From positions 62,001 through 126,000 of the forward strand of contig CAJYIW010000008.1 in assembly GCA_913775095.1 (NCBI GenBank): a DNA stretch of 64,000 nt, in the 5' to 3' direction. Made by a program: the position numbers and the translations under genes. The notes under the pieces were generated by a model that did no database searches, was not told where the DNA came from, and saw only the letters and a list, made by a program, of their open reading frames with translations. Below, piece after piece: positions 27,362-36,009 of the stretch (positions are counted from its first letter, which is position 1; the number at the start of each line of letters is the position of its first letter). Origin of the DNA: an uncultured Siphonobacter sp. (GTDB taxonomy: Bacteria > Bacteroidota > Bacteroidia > Cytophagales > Spirosomataceae).

Positions 27362-28126
27362 ATGTCAATCACATCGCAGGCCGAACTGGCCGGAATGAAA
27401 GAGGTAAGTCAGGCCGTGGCCCTTACTTTGAAGGAAATGCGGGCATACGCAAAACCGGGCATGACGACCAAGGAACTGGATAATTTTGGGGGAAAAATTC
27501 TGAAAGAACTGGGCGCCAAATCAGCTCCCCGGTCTTCGTATGGGTTCCCCGGCTGGACGTGTATCAGTGTGAATAATGAAGTAGCTCACGGGATTCCTTC
27601 GGCGAAAAAAATACTTCGCGAAGGCGATCTGGTGAACGTGGATGTCTCCGCCGAACTGAATGGGTTCTGGGCCGACAACGGCGGTTCATTTGTACTGGGG
27701 CATGATGCTAAAAATCACCAGCGACTGGTGGATACTTCGAAGCAGATTCTTCACAAAGCCATCCATCAGATTAAAACCGGCGTTCGGATTGCGGATATTG
27801 GATTACTGATTGAAACGGAAGCCAAGCGGGCGGGATACCGGGTGATTAAAAATCTGGCCGGCCATGGCATCGGACGGAAGTTACACGAAGAACCCAGTGA
27901 GATTCTGAATTGCTATAATCCCCACAACAAAGCCAAATTTAAGAAAAACGCAGTAGTGGCTATCGAGACATTCATCTCCACGCATTCTATCTACGCGGAT
28001 GAGACCGGAGACGGCTGGACCTTACTTGGCAACAAAGGGGGCTATGTGGCTCAGCACGAACATACGATTATCGTTACTGACGATCAGCCCGTGATTCTGA
28101 CGGAAGCCAATGAGATCTGGAGCTAG
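27362..28126 (+). CDS. map: Type I methionine aminopeptidase
   Basis: 254 residues, normal for type Ia MetAP. It removes the initiator Met from new proteins and uses two metal ions. The usual landmarks are seen: NNEVAHGIPS (His near 80), the metal Asp in VNVDVSAELNGFWADNG (about 94-110), NLAGHGIGRKLHEEP (His near 171) and VAIETFIS (Glu near 200), with the last Glu in QHEHTIIV. The first metal segment is VDVSAELNGFWADNGGSF rather than the common VDVGVxxxGYxxDxxRTF, so this is a divergent member; metal ligands appear conserved. It may be one of several MetAP paralogues in the genome. Confidence 0.88.
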   Translation: MSITSQAELAGMKEVSQAVALTLKEMRAYAKPGMTTKELDNFGGKILKELGAKSAPRSSYGFPGWTCISVNNEVAHGIPSAKKILREGDLVNVDVSAELNGFWADNGGSFVLGHDAKNHQRLVDTSKQILHKAIHQIKTGVRIADIGLLIETEAKRAGYRVIKNLAGHGIGRKLHEEPSEILNCYNPHNKAKFKKNAVVAIETFISTHSIYADETGDGWTLLGNKGGYVAQHEHTIIVTDDQPVILTEANEIWS

Positions 28127-28152
28127 TGGATCTCAGCAAAAAAGCTTTTTCA

Positions 28153-28189
28153 CTAACATCCCGAAAGTTCTCAACTTTCGGGATGTTAG
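28153..28189. terminator. Bidirectional terminator between map and the next gene
   Basis: CTAACATCCCGAAAGTT, loop CTC, then the exact 17-base complement. It lies between convergent genes and can serve both. Confidence 0.75.
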
Positions 28190-28211
28190 GTTTTGCACCC
28201 ATCTTTCACAG

Positions 28212-28703
28212 TTAATGACGTTTCAATAACGCTTTTTGCAAGTGGTCGATGGAAAAAGTAGTAACTGCGTCCGCCTTTCCTTTCTTGCCTGAAGTTACTT
28301 CAAAAATCAGTTCTTCTCTCCGCAGTTCATAGCTCGACGTCAGCGTGATTCCTTCGGTTTCAAAAATGCTGACTAGTTTATTATCAAAACGATAATGAGG
28401 TAATACAGTACCCTCCCCTTCGTCAATGGCATAGTGGCCTTTACTTGCATCGATTAATTTCAGAGTATAATCTTTAACGGCAGGATGTTGGGTGGACAGG
28501 TATTCCGTTTTCCACACCCATACCTTCGGATCCGGCGTTTCTGCTACGGTCAGCTGAATCCTGACGCTATCTTTTAGCTGGCCTTTCTGATATATATTCA
28601 TGATCCCTTCCCACTTTCCAAGACAAGCTTTCCCCATTGAAACCTGAGCGTTTACTGATGGTATGGAGATGATAACCAAGAAAAGTAGAAGTCTGATTTT
28701 CAT
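28212..28703 (-). CDS. Secreted protein of unknown function
   Basis: 163 residues with a clear signal peptide (hydrophobic core 4-14, cut near NAQ at 18-20). The mature part is beta-rich (alternating hydrophobic strands such as VRIQLTVAE, VWVWKTEYL, YTLKLIDAS, YELRREELIFEV) and would fit a small beta-barrel or lipocalin-like fold, but I do not recognise the family. The context (between map and tsaC) gives no functional hint. An exact DnaA box lies just upstream of its start (28754). Confidence 0.75.
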   Translation of the reverse strand: MKIRLLLFLVIISIPSVNAQVSMGKACLGKWEGIMNIYQKGQLKDSVRIQLTVAETPDPKVWVWKTEYLSTQHPAVKDYTLKLIDASKGHYAIDEGEGTVLPHYRFDNKLVSIFETEGITLTSSYELRREELIFEVTSGKKGKADAVTTFSIDHLQKALLKRH

Positions 28704-28802
28704 ACAGCAAGTTATGTAACTCTGCGTAAAGACGCCCCAGCGATAAGATACAATGTGGATAAGTAGAAAATGCCTTTTACGCAGACGCGATCCATTGCGT
28801 CT

Positions 28803-29738
28803 TTACCGAGCCGCAGCCCGCCGAATGCGGTCATTTATGGCTACGCCCAGATCCCGTTCGGGTAATAATTCGGCGTAAATGTGATCCAGGTCCAGTGCGT
28901 CGAGTCTTCGCATGGCGGCAAATAACTGACGGGCGGCTTCGGCGTAATTACCCGTATGCGAAAGAATTTCCTGATGGCTAAAGCCATAATCCGTCTGAAA
29001 ACTCAGAACCCCAATCCGATTGGACGGAGATAACTGTCTTATTTCGGTGCCAATCGAAAGCGGCGTGCGGGGGGCGTAATGACTTTTCAACATGCCGGGA
29101 GCCTGGGGATTGGAGCTGGAATGCGACCTTACTTCGACGGGACCGATTAGACGCTCAATCGCTTCAATGGGCGTTCCTCCCTTTCGATAGACAATCACCT
29201 GATCGCCCTCAAAGCCGATGATGGTGGACTCCACCCCCACTTCACAGGGGCCGCCGTCGAGGATGTAGGGAATTTTATCACCCAACTGCTGCTCCACGTG
29301 TTCGGCCGTCGTTGGACTGATGTAGCCAAAAGGATTCGCACTTGGGGCGGCCAAGGGAAACGGCAATTGCTGAAGCAACGAACGGGTAAGCTCATGCTGG
29401 GGAATGCGAACGGCGACTGTATCCAGTCCACTCGTGACCAGATCCGGAATTTGCGGAGCTTTCGGTAAAAGAAGGGTAAGCGGACCGGGGGTTAGTTTTT
29501 CAGCAACCAGTAACGCTTTCCCGGGTACCTCACGAACGAACTCCCGCAAACGTTCAAACGAATCGGTGTGGATAATGAGCGGATCGAAAGCCGGACGGTT
29601 CTTGACCCGGAAAATGGAAAGCACCGCTTCTTCATTCAGGGCATTACCCGCCAGTCCGTAAACCGTTTCGGTGGGAATTCCCACCAGTTCTCCCGCTTCC
29701 AGAAGTTCTTTCGCTCGTTGTAAATCCGTCCCGATCAT
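28803..29738 (-). CDS. L-threonylcarbamoyladenylate synthase (Sua5/YwlC type)
   Basis: 311 residues: an N-terminal YrdC/TsaC domain (about 1-200, with GIPTETVYGLAGNA near 20-33, KNRPAFDPLIIH near 46-57 and SANPFGYISPTTAEHV near 133-148) plus the extra C-terminal Sua5 domain (about 215-311, with QAPGMLKSHYAPRTP). It makes threonylcarbamoyl-AMP from Thr, bicarbonate and ATP, the precursor of t6A37 in ANN-decoding tRNAs. The two-domain length separates it from the short TsaC form. It is on the minus strand with a probably separate message; the next gene (SIMPL) is upstream. Confidence 0.93.
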   Translation of the reverse strand: MIGTDLQRAKELLEAGELVGIPTETVYGLAGNALNEEAVLSIFRVKNRPAFDPLIIHTDSFERLREFVREVPGKALLVAEKLTPGPLTLLLPKAPQIPDLVTSGLDTVAVRIPQHELTRSLLQQLPFPLAAPSANPFGYISPTTAEHVEQQLGDKIPYILDGGPCEVGVESTIIGFEGDQVIVYRKGGTPIEAIERLIGPVEVRSHSSSNPQAPGMLKSHYAPRTPLSIGTEIRQLSPSNRIGVLSFQTDYGFSHQEILSHTGNYAEAARQLFAAMRRLDALDLDHIYAELLPERDLGVAINDRIRRAAAR

Positions 29739-29844
29739 TTTCTCAGTGTACTGTTTTCAGTTTTGGGTTGACAGTTTCAGGCTGTTTTCCCGAGTAGCCA
29801 GTGCAAAAATACGGCAAAGCGTTTTCATTTAGGGTATAAAATAA

Positions 29845-29872
29845 AAACGGTCTACTCGAAAGCAGACCGTTT
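29845..29872 (-). terminator. Terminator after the SIMPL-domain gene
   Basis: AAACGGTCT, a 10-base loop and AGACCGTTT, 22 bases beyond the stop of the leftward SIMPL gene. Read leftward, a T run follows (AAAA before the left arm on the plus strand). Confidence 0.75.
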
Positions 29873-29893
29873 AAGTACTTAAGTAAATCCGTA

Positions 29894-30613
29894 TTATTTA
29901 ATGCGGAAGACCACCTGAATACGAGAGGTGAATTTCACTTTTTGATATTCCAGCGTGCTTTCTGCTACGTCGGCAGCTTCAGCGTCCGCTTTCATCATGG
30001 CCATACGGGGCATGGCCATGTATTGTGGATAAATATCACCCTCTTCAATTTCAGTGATGCTTAATACTTCACCCAGTTTTCCGCCCAACGCTTCTACCAT
30101 GTAGGTTGCTTTTTCGCGGGCATTTTGCAAAGCTTTGATTTTATTATCCTTGCGTAACTGATCTTTCTTTGAGTAATCCACCCGGCTGATGCGGGTACTG
30201 CTTACGCCGCGGGAATCCACTTTGGAAAGTAAGTTATCCACATTGTAAAGCTTCGAAAGTTTCAGCTGATACTGCTTGCTTTCCAGAAACTGAGCCGGAT
30301 TTTTCTTCTTACCTACGCTGTTCTGGTATCCGGAAATCCCCTGAATGCTTAAGGCTTCTTTGGGCAGACCTGCCGCCTGAACGGATTGAGCCAACTGTTT
30401 CTCAAGAATGTCAATGGTTACCTTATCTTTCTGATTTTTTTCATCGTTGTAGTATTCTTTCAGACTGATGGTGAGATAAAATTCATCGGGGTCTACTTCG
30501 ACTTCGGAAGTACCCGTGATCTCAATTTTACGAACGGGTTCTTTATCCACATTTTGAGCGAAAAGGGTGGTGCTGAATAATAAGGTTCCGGCCAGCAAAA
30601 GAATGTTTTTCAT
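29894..30613 (-). CDS. SIMPL domain-containing protein (DUF541)
   Basis: 239 residues with a signal peptide (cut near FAQ at 18-20). The mature chain matches the SIMPL/DUF541 family: RKIEITGTSEVEVDPDEFYLTISLKEY at the N-terminus, alternating strands and helices, and ARE KATYMVEALGGKLGEVLSI-type segment near 180-200. These periplasmic proteins have been linked to oxidative and envelope stress but have no defined reaction. It has a terminator downstream and three exact DnaA boxes in or at the gene (30024, 30234, 30545). Confidence 0.88.
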   Translation of the reverse strand: MKNILLLAGTLLFSTTLFAQNVDKEPVRKIEITGTSEVEVDPDEFYLTISLKEYYNDEKNQKDKVTIDILEKQLAQSVQAAGLPKEALSIQGISGYQNSVGKKKNPAQFLESKQYQLKLSKLYNVDNLLSKVDSRGVSSTRISRVDYSKKDQLRKDNKIKALQNAREKATYMVEALGGKLGEVLSITEIEEGDIYPQYMAMPRMAMMKADAEAADVAESTLEYQKVKFTSRIQVVFRIK

Positions 30614-30752
30614 GACTTTGTGTAATTATTGGTTTTTGAATCTTTTCACCCTTTGGATGCAGGCGATTCAAAAATTCCATAAAAGAAGGTTGTTAATGAA
30701 AGTTAATAAAAATAAACTACTGATAATCAGAAGTATAATCCTGAAAATATTT

Positions 30753-31250
30753 TTAAACTCGGTTAACCACAGAGTTATCCACACACTGACTGAGTAATTC
30801 CTGCTGGATCATGCCGAGTGAAGGGTGAATGAAATCCGGAGCTATTTCCGCGAGCGGAGCCAGCGTGAATCTTCGATCAGGGATATAGGGATGTGGTACT
30901 TTCAGTTGAGGGAAGTCTAAAATTTCTGAGCCATAATACAGCAAATCAATATCCAGCAGGCGGGCTCCCCATTTTTCCTTACGAACCCGACCCAGCTCCA
31001 TTTCAATGGCCTGCGTCTGGACCAGCAGATCCAGCGGTGGTAGTTCCGTCGAAACTGATAAGACCTGATTCAGAAAATTAGGCTGATCAGTTAAGCCCCA
31101 GGCCGCCGTTTCCCACAGACTGGATTGTAAAGTGATTGTTCCAACCCGCTCGGAAAGCAGCTCAATAGCCCGCTGAAAAGTTGCCTGACGATCGCCCAGG
31201 TTAGCTCCTAAAAGCAAAAAAACATCCAAAGTGACAGATTTTAGAATCAA
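30753..31250 (-). CDS. folK: 2-amino-4-hydroxy-6-hydroxymethyldihydropteridine pyrophosphokinase
   Basis: 165 residues, normal for HPPK. It transfers pyrophosphate from ATP to hydroxymethyldihydropterin in folate synthesis. The family signature is clear: FLLLGANLGDR near 11-21, SLWETAAWG near 42-50, PNFLNQVL near 55-62, and the metal-binding RLLDIDLLYYG with VPHPYIPDRRFTLAPL near 95-135. It is on the minus strand, followed upstream by the comM-like gene after 39 bases. A DnaA box lies within its last codons (30775). Confidence 0.94.
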   Translation of the reverse strand: MILKSVTLDVFLLLGANLGDRQATFQRAIELLSERVGTITLQSSLWETAAWGLTDQPNFLNQVLSVSTELPPLDLLVQTQAIEMELGRVRKEKWGARLLDIDLLYYGSEILDFPQLKVPHPYIPDRRFTLAPLAEIAPDFIHPSLGMIQQELLSQCVDNSVVNRV

Positions 31251-31289
31251 CGATAACTTAAAACGAACAACCCAAAACTCCCAACTTTT

Positions 31290-32828
31290 CTAGCTTCCCC
31301 AGTTCTCCCGATCCAGACTTCGGTACTGAATGGCTTCGGCCAGGTGTTCAATTTTTATTTCTTCAGAACCCGCTAAATCCGCAATGGTTCGCGAAACGCG
31401 AAGAATTCGGTCGTAAGCCCGGGCGGAAAGCTGTAATTTATTCATGGCCGTTTTTAGTAACATTTTTCCGGCTTCACTTAAGACGCATACCTGCCGAACC
31501 ATTTCGGAAGACATCATGGCATTGCAGTAGATACCGGGGTTGTCTTTGAAACGCTCGGTCTGAATGTCGCGGGCGGTGATCACTCGTTCCCGAATCTGAG
31601 CACTGGGTTCCGATTTTCGGGTAGAGGAAAGCTGGTCGAAATTGACAGGCGTTACCTCCACGTGTAAGTCGATCCGGTCCAGCAAGGGCCCTGAGATTTT
31701 ACTTAAATACTTACCCACACTGCCGGGTGGACACGTACAATCTTTTTCAGGATGATTATAATAACCGCAGGGGCAGGGATTCATGCTGGCAATGAGCATG
31801 AAGTTAGCCGGAAACTCGACGGCCCAGCGAGCTCTGGAGATACTTACGGTACGTTCTTCCAGCGGCTGTCGCATCACCTCCAGAGCCGAGCGTTTGAACT
31901 CGGGTAACTCATCCAGGAATAAAACACCATTATGAGCCAGCGAAATTTCGCCGGGTTGTGGCATGCCACCGCCCCCCACTAAAGCCGCGTCAGAGATCGT
32001 ATGGTGAGGATTACGGTAAGGTCTTCGGGCAATGAGGGTAGCTTTGGTGCCCAGTTTTCCCGCAACGGAATGAATCTTGGTCGTTTCCAGAGCTTCCTGT
32101 AAGGACAGGGGTGGCAGGATACTCGGCAGACGCTTGGCCAGCATGGTTTTTCCGGCTCCCGGCGGGCCGATCATGATGACGTTATGCCCACCAGCCGCCG
32201 CAATTTCCAGCGAACGTTTGATGTTTTCCTGACCCTGCACGTCGGCAAAATCCGTTTCGTATTCGTTCAGCGTACTCAGAAAAATATCCCGCGTATCCGA
32301 AACCGTCGGCTCAATCTCCAGCGTGCCTTTGAGAAAATCCACGGCTTCCTGAAGGGTAGTAACACCAATCACATCAAGGTTATTTACAATCGATGCTTCC
32401 GAGGCGTTCTCTTTCGGTAAAATAAGTCCCTTGAATTTATTTTTACGGGCTTCGATGGCAATGGGTAATACGCCTTTGATGGGCCGAAGTTTTCCATCCA
32501 GCGACAATTCACCCATGATCATGTATTCCTCAAGCTTTTTGAGATTGCCCTGTTCGGACGAATGAAGAACACACAAGGCAATGGGCAAGTCATAAGCGGA
32601 ACCTTCTTTGCGGACATCTGCCGGAGCAAGGTTAATAACCGTTTTAGTACGGGGATAAAAGTAATTGTGGTATTTAATGGCTGCCTCTACCCGTTGTACG
32701 CTTTCCTTCACCGCACTGTCGGGCAGGCCCACCAGAAAAGTGTTATTACCCTGTCCTACGGTTACTTCGATGGTAATCATCGTTGCGTTTACTCCAAAAA
32801 TGGCCGCTCCGTACGTTTTTGCCAGCAT
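31290..32828 (-). CDS. YifB/ComM-like Mg-chelatase-related AAA+ protein
   Basis: 512 residues from the ATG at 32828 (MLAKTYGAAIFGVNATMI, the typical family N-terminus); an in-frame ATG nine codons upstream is less likely. An N-terminal Lon-protease-like fold (about 1-170) is followed by the AAA+ core with Walker A GPPGAGKTML, Walker B VLFLDELPEF and a C-terminal Mg-chelatase lid with four Cys in the insert CPCGYYNHPEKDCTCPPGS. ComM proteins are hexameric helicases promoting branch migration in natural transformation; many non-competent bacteria also carry it, so the role here is inferred. It is upstream of folK, possibly in one operon. Confidence 0.92.
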   Translation of the reverse strand: MLAKTYGAAIFGVNATMITIEVTVGQGNNTFLVGLPDSAVKESVQRVEAAIKYHNYFYPRTKTVINLAPADVRKEGSAYDLPIALCVLHSSEQGNLKKLEEYMIMGELSLDGKLRPIKGVLPIAIEARKNKFKGLILPKENASEASIVNNLDVIGVTTLQEAVDFLKGTLEIEPTVSDTRDIFLSTLNEYETDFADVQGQENIKRSLEIAAAGGHNVIMIGPPGAGKTMLAKRLPSILPPLSLQEALETTKIHSVAGKLGTKATLIARRPYRNPHHTISDAALVGGGGMPQPGEISLAHNGVLFLDELPEFKRSALEVMRQPLEERTVSISRARWAVEFPANFMLIASMNPCPCGYYNHPEKDCTCPPGSVGKYLSKISGPLLDRIDLHVEVTPVNFDQLSSTRKSEPSAQIRERVITARDIQTERFKDNPGIYCNAMMSSEMVRQVCVLSEAGKMLLKTAMNKLQLSARAYDRILRVSRTIADLAGSEEIKIEHLAEAIQYRSLDRENWGS

Positions 32829-32909
32829 ATGTCGTCCTTGAAAAATAAAGAGCAAACATAAGGTCTTTCAGAATAGAAAATAATGCCGATCAGTAGTTTT
32901 GCTCTCATA

Positions 32910-32957
32910 CATACGAAAACCTGCGACAGGTCTGAATCTGCCGCAGGTTTTCGTATG
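32910..32957. terminator. Inverted repeat/terminator between comM-like and topoisomerase genes
   Basis: CATACGAAAACCTGCG and its exact 16-base complement flank a 16-base centre. It lies 13 bases beyond the topoisomerase stop codon and upstream of the comM-like gene. Confidence 0.75.
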
Positions 32958-32970
32958 ATATAGAAACAAC

Positions 32971-34074
32971 TTAAAAACTAGCTTCCAGTAATTCCTTTAC
33001 TTTTAATTCCAGTGGTGATAAGGCCGTAGCATCGTTGGTATTGGTAATGGGTACTTCCAGACCATCACAGTATTTCCAAAGTTTCGTCGACTCATAAGCC
33101 GAGATAATTTTGGGATGAACGTAATACTTCTTACTCACCGCCCGCGTGTTTCCCAGGGCTTCTGCCACCAGATCATAACAACGATTGATATTCTTTTTAC
33201 AGGCCGCCGCCGAATCAAAAAGGCCTAATACCTGAAAAGCCTCGAATGCTCCCAGTGTGCCACGCCAGGTTCTGAAATCTTTGGCCGTAAATTCTTCGCC
33301 CGTGATGTTTTTCAGGTAGGCATTAATATCACCGGAGCCTACACTTTTGTGGTTACCGTTGTCATCGATGTACTGAAAAAGCTCTTCGCCGGGTACATCC
33401 TTGCAACGCTGAACCAGTTTGGCCAGACGGCGGTCCTTAAGACTGATTTCGTGGAAAACCCCTTTCTTGCCCTTGAATCGAAACGTTACTTTCGATCCCT
33501 CAATGTCGGCGTGTTTATCCTGCATGGTCGTAAGACCATACGAGCCATTCTGTTTTTTGTATTCTTCATTACCCACCCGAATGCTGGTTTTTTCCATCAG
33601 CTGTACGATCAGGGCCAGCACTTTTTCGTAAGGCAGACCCGGACGGCGTAAGTCGTGTTTCACCTGCTCACGAATTTTGGGCAGTAGTTCCGCAAAGTGA
33701 ATGATGCGGGAAAATTTAGTTTCGTTCCGCACCTCATTCCAGTCCGGGTGATACCGGTATTGTTTCCGACCCTTCGTATCGTAGCCCGTGGCCTGCAAAT
33801 GACCGTTTTCGAGTGGACTTATCCACACTTTCTCCCAGGCGGGCGGAATAACCAGTGAACGGATTCGGCGTAAGGTTTCTACATCACGGACGGGCTTCTT
33901 TTCAGCGTCTACGTAACGAAAGGATTTGCTGTGGCGTAAACGATTGATACCCGGCTGATCGTCAGTAGTATAGATCAGACCCGCAACTTTGGCCGAACGC
34001 TTGGGATCCTTGGACCACAAACGGGTTCGCCGCCGCCGCTGGGTTCTTGGCATGGAAAGGGGTGAAACACTCAT
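32971..34074 (-). CDS. DNA topoisomerase IB
   Basis: 367 residues, a bacterial poxvirus-like type IB topoisomerase. It relaxes supercoils by nicking one strand through a 3'-phosphotyrosine, without ATP. The N-terminal DNA-binding lobe (about 25-110, GYDTKGRKQYRYHPDW) leads to the catalytic lobe with IRVGNEEY (Arg near 165), the KGKKG loop (Lys near 200), FRTWRGT (Arg near 268) and the active-site Tyr in SKKYYVHP (about 315-322). An Arg-rich N-terminal tail precedes it. It sits in the leftward block after the small protein at 34131 with 56 bases between them. Confidence 0.93.
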   Translation of the reverse strand: MSVSPLSMPRTQRRRRTRLWSKDPKRSAKVAGLIYTTDDQPGINRLRHSKSFRYVDAEKKPVRDVETLRRIRSLVIPPAWEKVWISPLENGHLQATGYDTKGRKQYRYHPDWNEVRNETKFSRIIHFAELLPKIREQVKHDLRRPGLPYEKVLALIVQLMEKTSIRVGNEEYKKQNGSYGLTTMQDKHADIEGSKVTFRFKGKKGVFHEISLKDRRLAKLVQRCKDVPGEELFQYIDDNGNHKSVGSGDINAYLKNITGEEFTAKDFRTWRGTLGAFEAFQVLGLFDSAAACKKNINRCYDLVAEALGNTRAVSKKYYVHPKIISAYESTKLWKYCDGLEVPITNTNDATALSPLELKVKELLEASF

Positions 34075-34130
34075 ACGTTTTACATTTGGGTTGGTTCAGA
34101 ACAATACTTCTCTCATGAATTCATGAGGCA

Positions 34131-34409
34131 CTAATTAGAGTGGTCTGGTTCTGGCCCTTCGTTATGTTCCCGATGACGGGCATCGTCGGCCTGGTGGCGA
34201 TCGGCCCGGTCAATGTTACCCTTTTCCCGGTGGCTGGGTTCCGTTTCGATATCCGTTCGGTCAAACTCTCCTTTCTCTTCCTCGAACGACTGCTCGTAAT
34301 TCTCGAATCCAGCGTCTGCGTTTGCTTCGAGTTCGGATGGATTGAGTCCTACATATAACCGATTAGGTTCTTTTTTATCGCTATTCTCAGCATTAGGTGT
34401 TGTTTTCAT
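34131..34409 (-). CDS. Small acidic hydrophilic protein, unknown
   Basis: 92 residues with no hydrophobic segment and very high Glu, Asp, Asn, Arg and His content; the C-terminal half is a low-complexity run (EREK-, DRADRHQADDARHREHN-like). It is probably disordered. I do not recognise the family. It lies 56 bases upstream of the topoisomerase IB gene in the same direction, so the two may be cotranscribed, but no functional link can be read. The lack of pseudogene signs and the ATG start near the neighbouring gene support a real gene. Confidence 0.6.
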   Translation of the reverse strand: MKTTPNAENSDKKEPNRLYVGLNPSELEANADAGFENYEQSFEEEKGEFDRTDIETEPSHREKGNIDRADRHQADDARHREHNEGPEPDHSN

Positions 34410-34542
34410 GGCTTCTCTGGTTTAATAGAGAAGTATCTGAAAAAACAGTTCCCCCGGTTTATCCTGAGCTATTGTAGAAAATATTGCCTAACTCACGGCA
34501 GGAGCGGCATAGCCTTGATGAGAATACGTATTTAAGTAAATA

Positions 34543-35331
34543 CTACTTGAAGTCTAAGGGATTGGAGTATGAAAAGTGGTAAGACAAAACACGCTGAATT
34601 TTTTCGCTGGAAATGATTTTATAGGAAAGAGGTTGCGGAGGATTAACGAACGTGGGAGCCTGCCAGCCATGATCCTGAGCATTGCGTTCGTACACCGCCT
34701 TACGCCGGGGGTGTTCGGGAGCTACTACGTTAAAAATCTCATCCCAAGCCTGTTGCTTAAGAATACGCTCAATGATTGAAATGACGTCGTCCCGGTGCAC
34801 AAAATTGACGGGCACCTCGCCCGTTTCTACGGTCTTGCCAATGAAGTACTTTCCCGCAATCCGGTCATACCCCATCAGTCCGCCGCAGCGGAGAATGGTC
34901 ACAGGAATAGCACTTTGCTGAAGTAACGCTTCGGCTTCCAGAAGCGGATGATCCGACAGAACCGGCCCTTCTTCACTGATCACGCTATTCGTATCGGGAT
35001 AGACCGAAGTGGAAGAAATGTAGAGGATCTTTCCGGGAAAGTTGCTTAAGCTTTTAAGTAAATACTTAATTTGCTGCGGATGAAAATCATTGCCCTGTTT
35101 ACCGGCCCTTGGGGGAATACTGATGATTAGTACGTCAGAATTCAGCAGCGTAGAAACATCTCCATCTGCTTCGGGCCTGAAATTCAGCAAAATGGGTTGG
35201 ATATCGGCATTCTGAAGCAGTTCGATTTTCTCCGGTGAAGTGGTTGTTCCCCAGACTTCGTAGTCCTTGGAAGCAAGATAGGAGCCCAGGGGTAATCCCA
35301 GCCACCCACAACCCAGGATGCTGATTTTCAT
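34543..35331 (-). CDS. NAD(P)-binding SDR/epimerase-like protein
   Basis: 262 residues. A Rossmann fold starts at once: MKISILGCGWLGLPLG carries the GxGWLG nucleotide-binding motif of the YeeZ-like atypical short-chain dehydrogenase group. YISSTSVYPDT near 105 and RCGGLMGYDR near 150 match the active-site region, although the usual YxxxK Tyr/Lys pair is not obvious. The substrate is unknown. It ends in the leftward block 30 bases from nadD, so it is probably translated from the same message. Confidence 0.85.
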   Translation of the reverse strand: MKISILGCGWLGLPLGSYLASKDYEVWGTTTSPEKIELLQNADIQPILLNFRPEADGDVSTLLNSDVLIISIPPRAGKQGNDFHPQQIKYLLKSLSNFPGKILYISSTSVYPDTNSVISEEGPVLSDHPLLEAEALLQQSAIPVTILRCGGLMGYDRIAGKYFIGKTVETGEVPVNFVHRDDVISIIERILKQQAWDEIFNVVAPEHPRRKAVYERNAQDHGWQAPTFVNPPQPLSYKIISSEKIQRVLSYHFSYSNPLDFK

Positions 35332-35361
35332 AGTGTTGATGTTGAGTAAATAAGTAAGTAC

Positions 35362-35934
35362 TTATAAATAGAATTTTTTCCAGCGAATGTAGGTTTCCAC
35401 TTCTTCCGGCACCATGTACCGAATAGTTCGCTCGGCTTTGATCTGAGCCCGGATGAACGTAGCTGAAATGTCCAGTAAGGGAGCCTCAACCATCCGGACG
35501 TTGGGATGCTGTTTCAGGGCACTGGGTTCGGCATTGGGCCGGGGATACACGTACAGGCCAAAGTCACTCAGGATTTTTTCGTGTTCCTTCCAGTTGGGAA
35601 ACTGTCCGAGGTTATCGCCACCAATGATTAAGCGAAAGACGTGCTGCGGGAATTTCTCCTGAAGTTTCAGCAAGGTATCGATGGTGTAACTAGGCCGGGG
35701 CATGGAAAACTCCACATCCGTTACCCGAAGTTTAGAGTTATTCTGAATCGCCAGTTCCACGAGCTTGTAGCGGTCCTCTTCGTGCAGGAGCTGCTTGTTT
35801 TTTTTGAATGGATTCTGGGGAGAAACCACAAACCAGACCTGATCCAGATCGGTAGTTTCAGCCATCACATTCGCTACGATCAGATGCCCGAGGTGAATGG
35901 GATTAAAGGAACCAAAAAAAAGACCAATATTCAT
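35362..35934 (-). CDS. nadD: Nicotinate-nucleotide adenylyltransferase
   Basis: 190 residues from the ATG at 35934. An in-frame ATG 16 codons upstream would start inside the intergenic repeat and is rejected; MNIGLFFGSFNPIHLGH is the standard N-terminus. The nucleotidyltransferase motif GSFNPIHLGH (8-17) and the C-terminal ISATFIRAQI (ISxTxxR) are intact. NadD joins ATP and nicotinate mononucleotide to deamido-NAD in NAD synthesis. It is followed by the epimerase-like gene after 30 bases. The window holds no other NAD gene. Confidence 0.95.
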   Translation of the reverse strand: MNIGLFFGSFNPIHLGHLIVANVMAETTDLDQVWFVVSPQNPFKKNKQLLHEEDRYKLVELAIQNNSKLRVTDVEFSMPRPSYTIDTLLKLQEKFPQHVFRLIIGGDNLGQFPNWKEHEKILSDFGLYVYPRPNAEPSALKQHPNVRMVEAPLLDISATFIRAQIKAERTIRYMVPEEVETYIRWKKFYL

Positions 35935-35937
35935 ACT

Positions 35938-35996
35938 GTTGTTAGTTTTAGTTGTTAGTGGGTAGTCAAATAAAACCAACAACTAACAACAAACAA
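35938..35996. repeat. Intergenic inverted repeat, GTTGTTAGT / ACTAACAAC type
   Basis: A G/T-rich arm (35938-35960, GTTGTTAGTTTTAGTTGTTA) and an A/C-rich arm (35975-35996, with CCAACAACTAACAACAAAC) lie in the gap between rmuC and nadD. It is imperfect and resembles the repeat at 19583-19636. Confidence 0.6.
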
Positions 35997-36009
35997 CCCT
36001 TAACTAATT

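Noticed and set aside
27362-28126. Defective methionine aminopeptidase
   Set aside because: The first metal segment is divergent, but the expected metal-binding His, Asp and Glu residues appear present, so it is called as an active divergent member.
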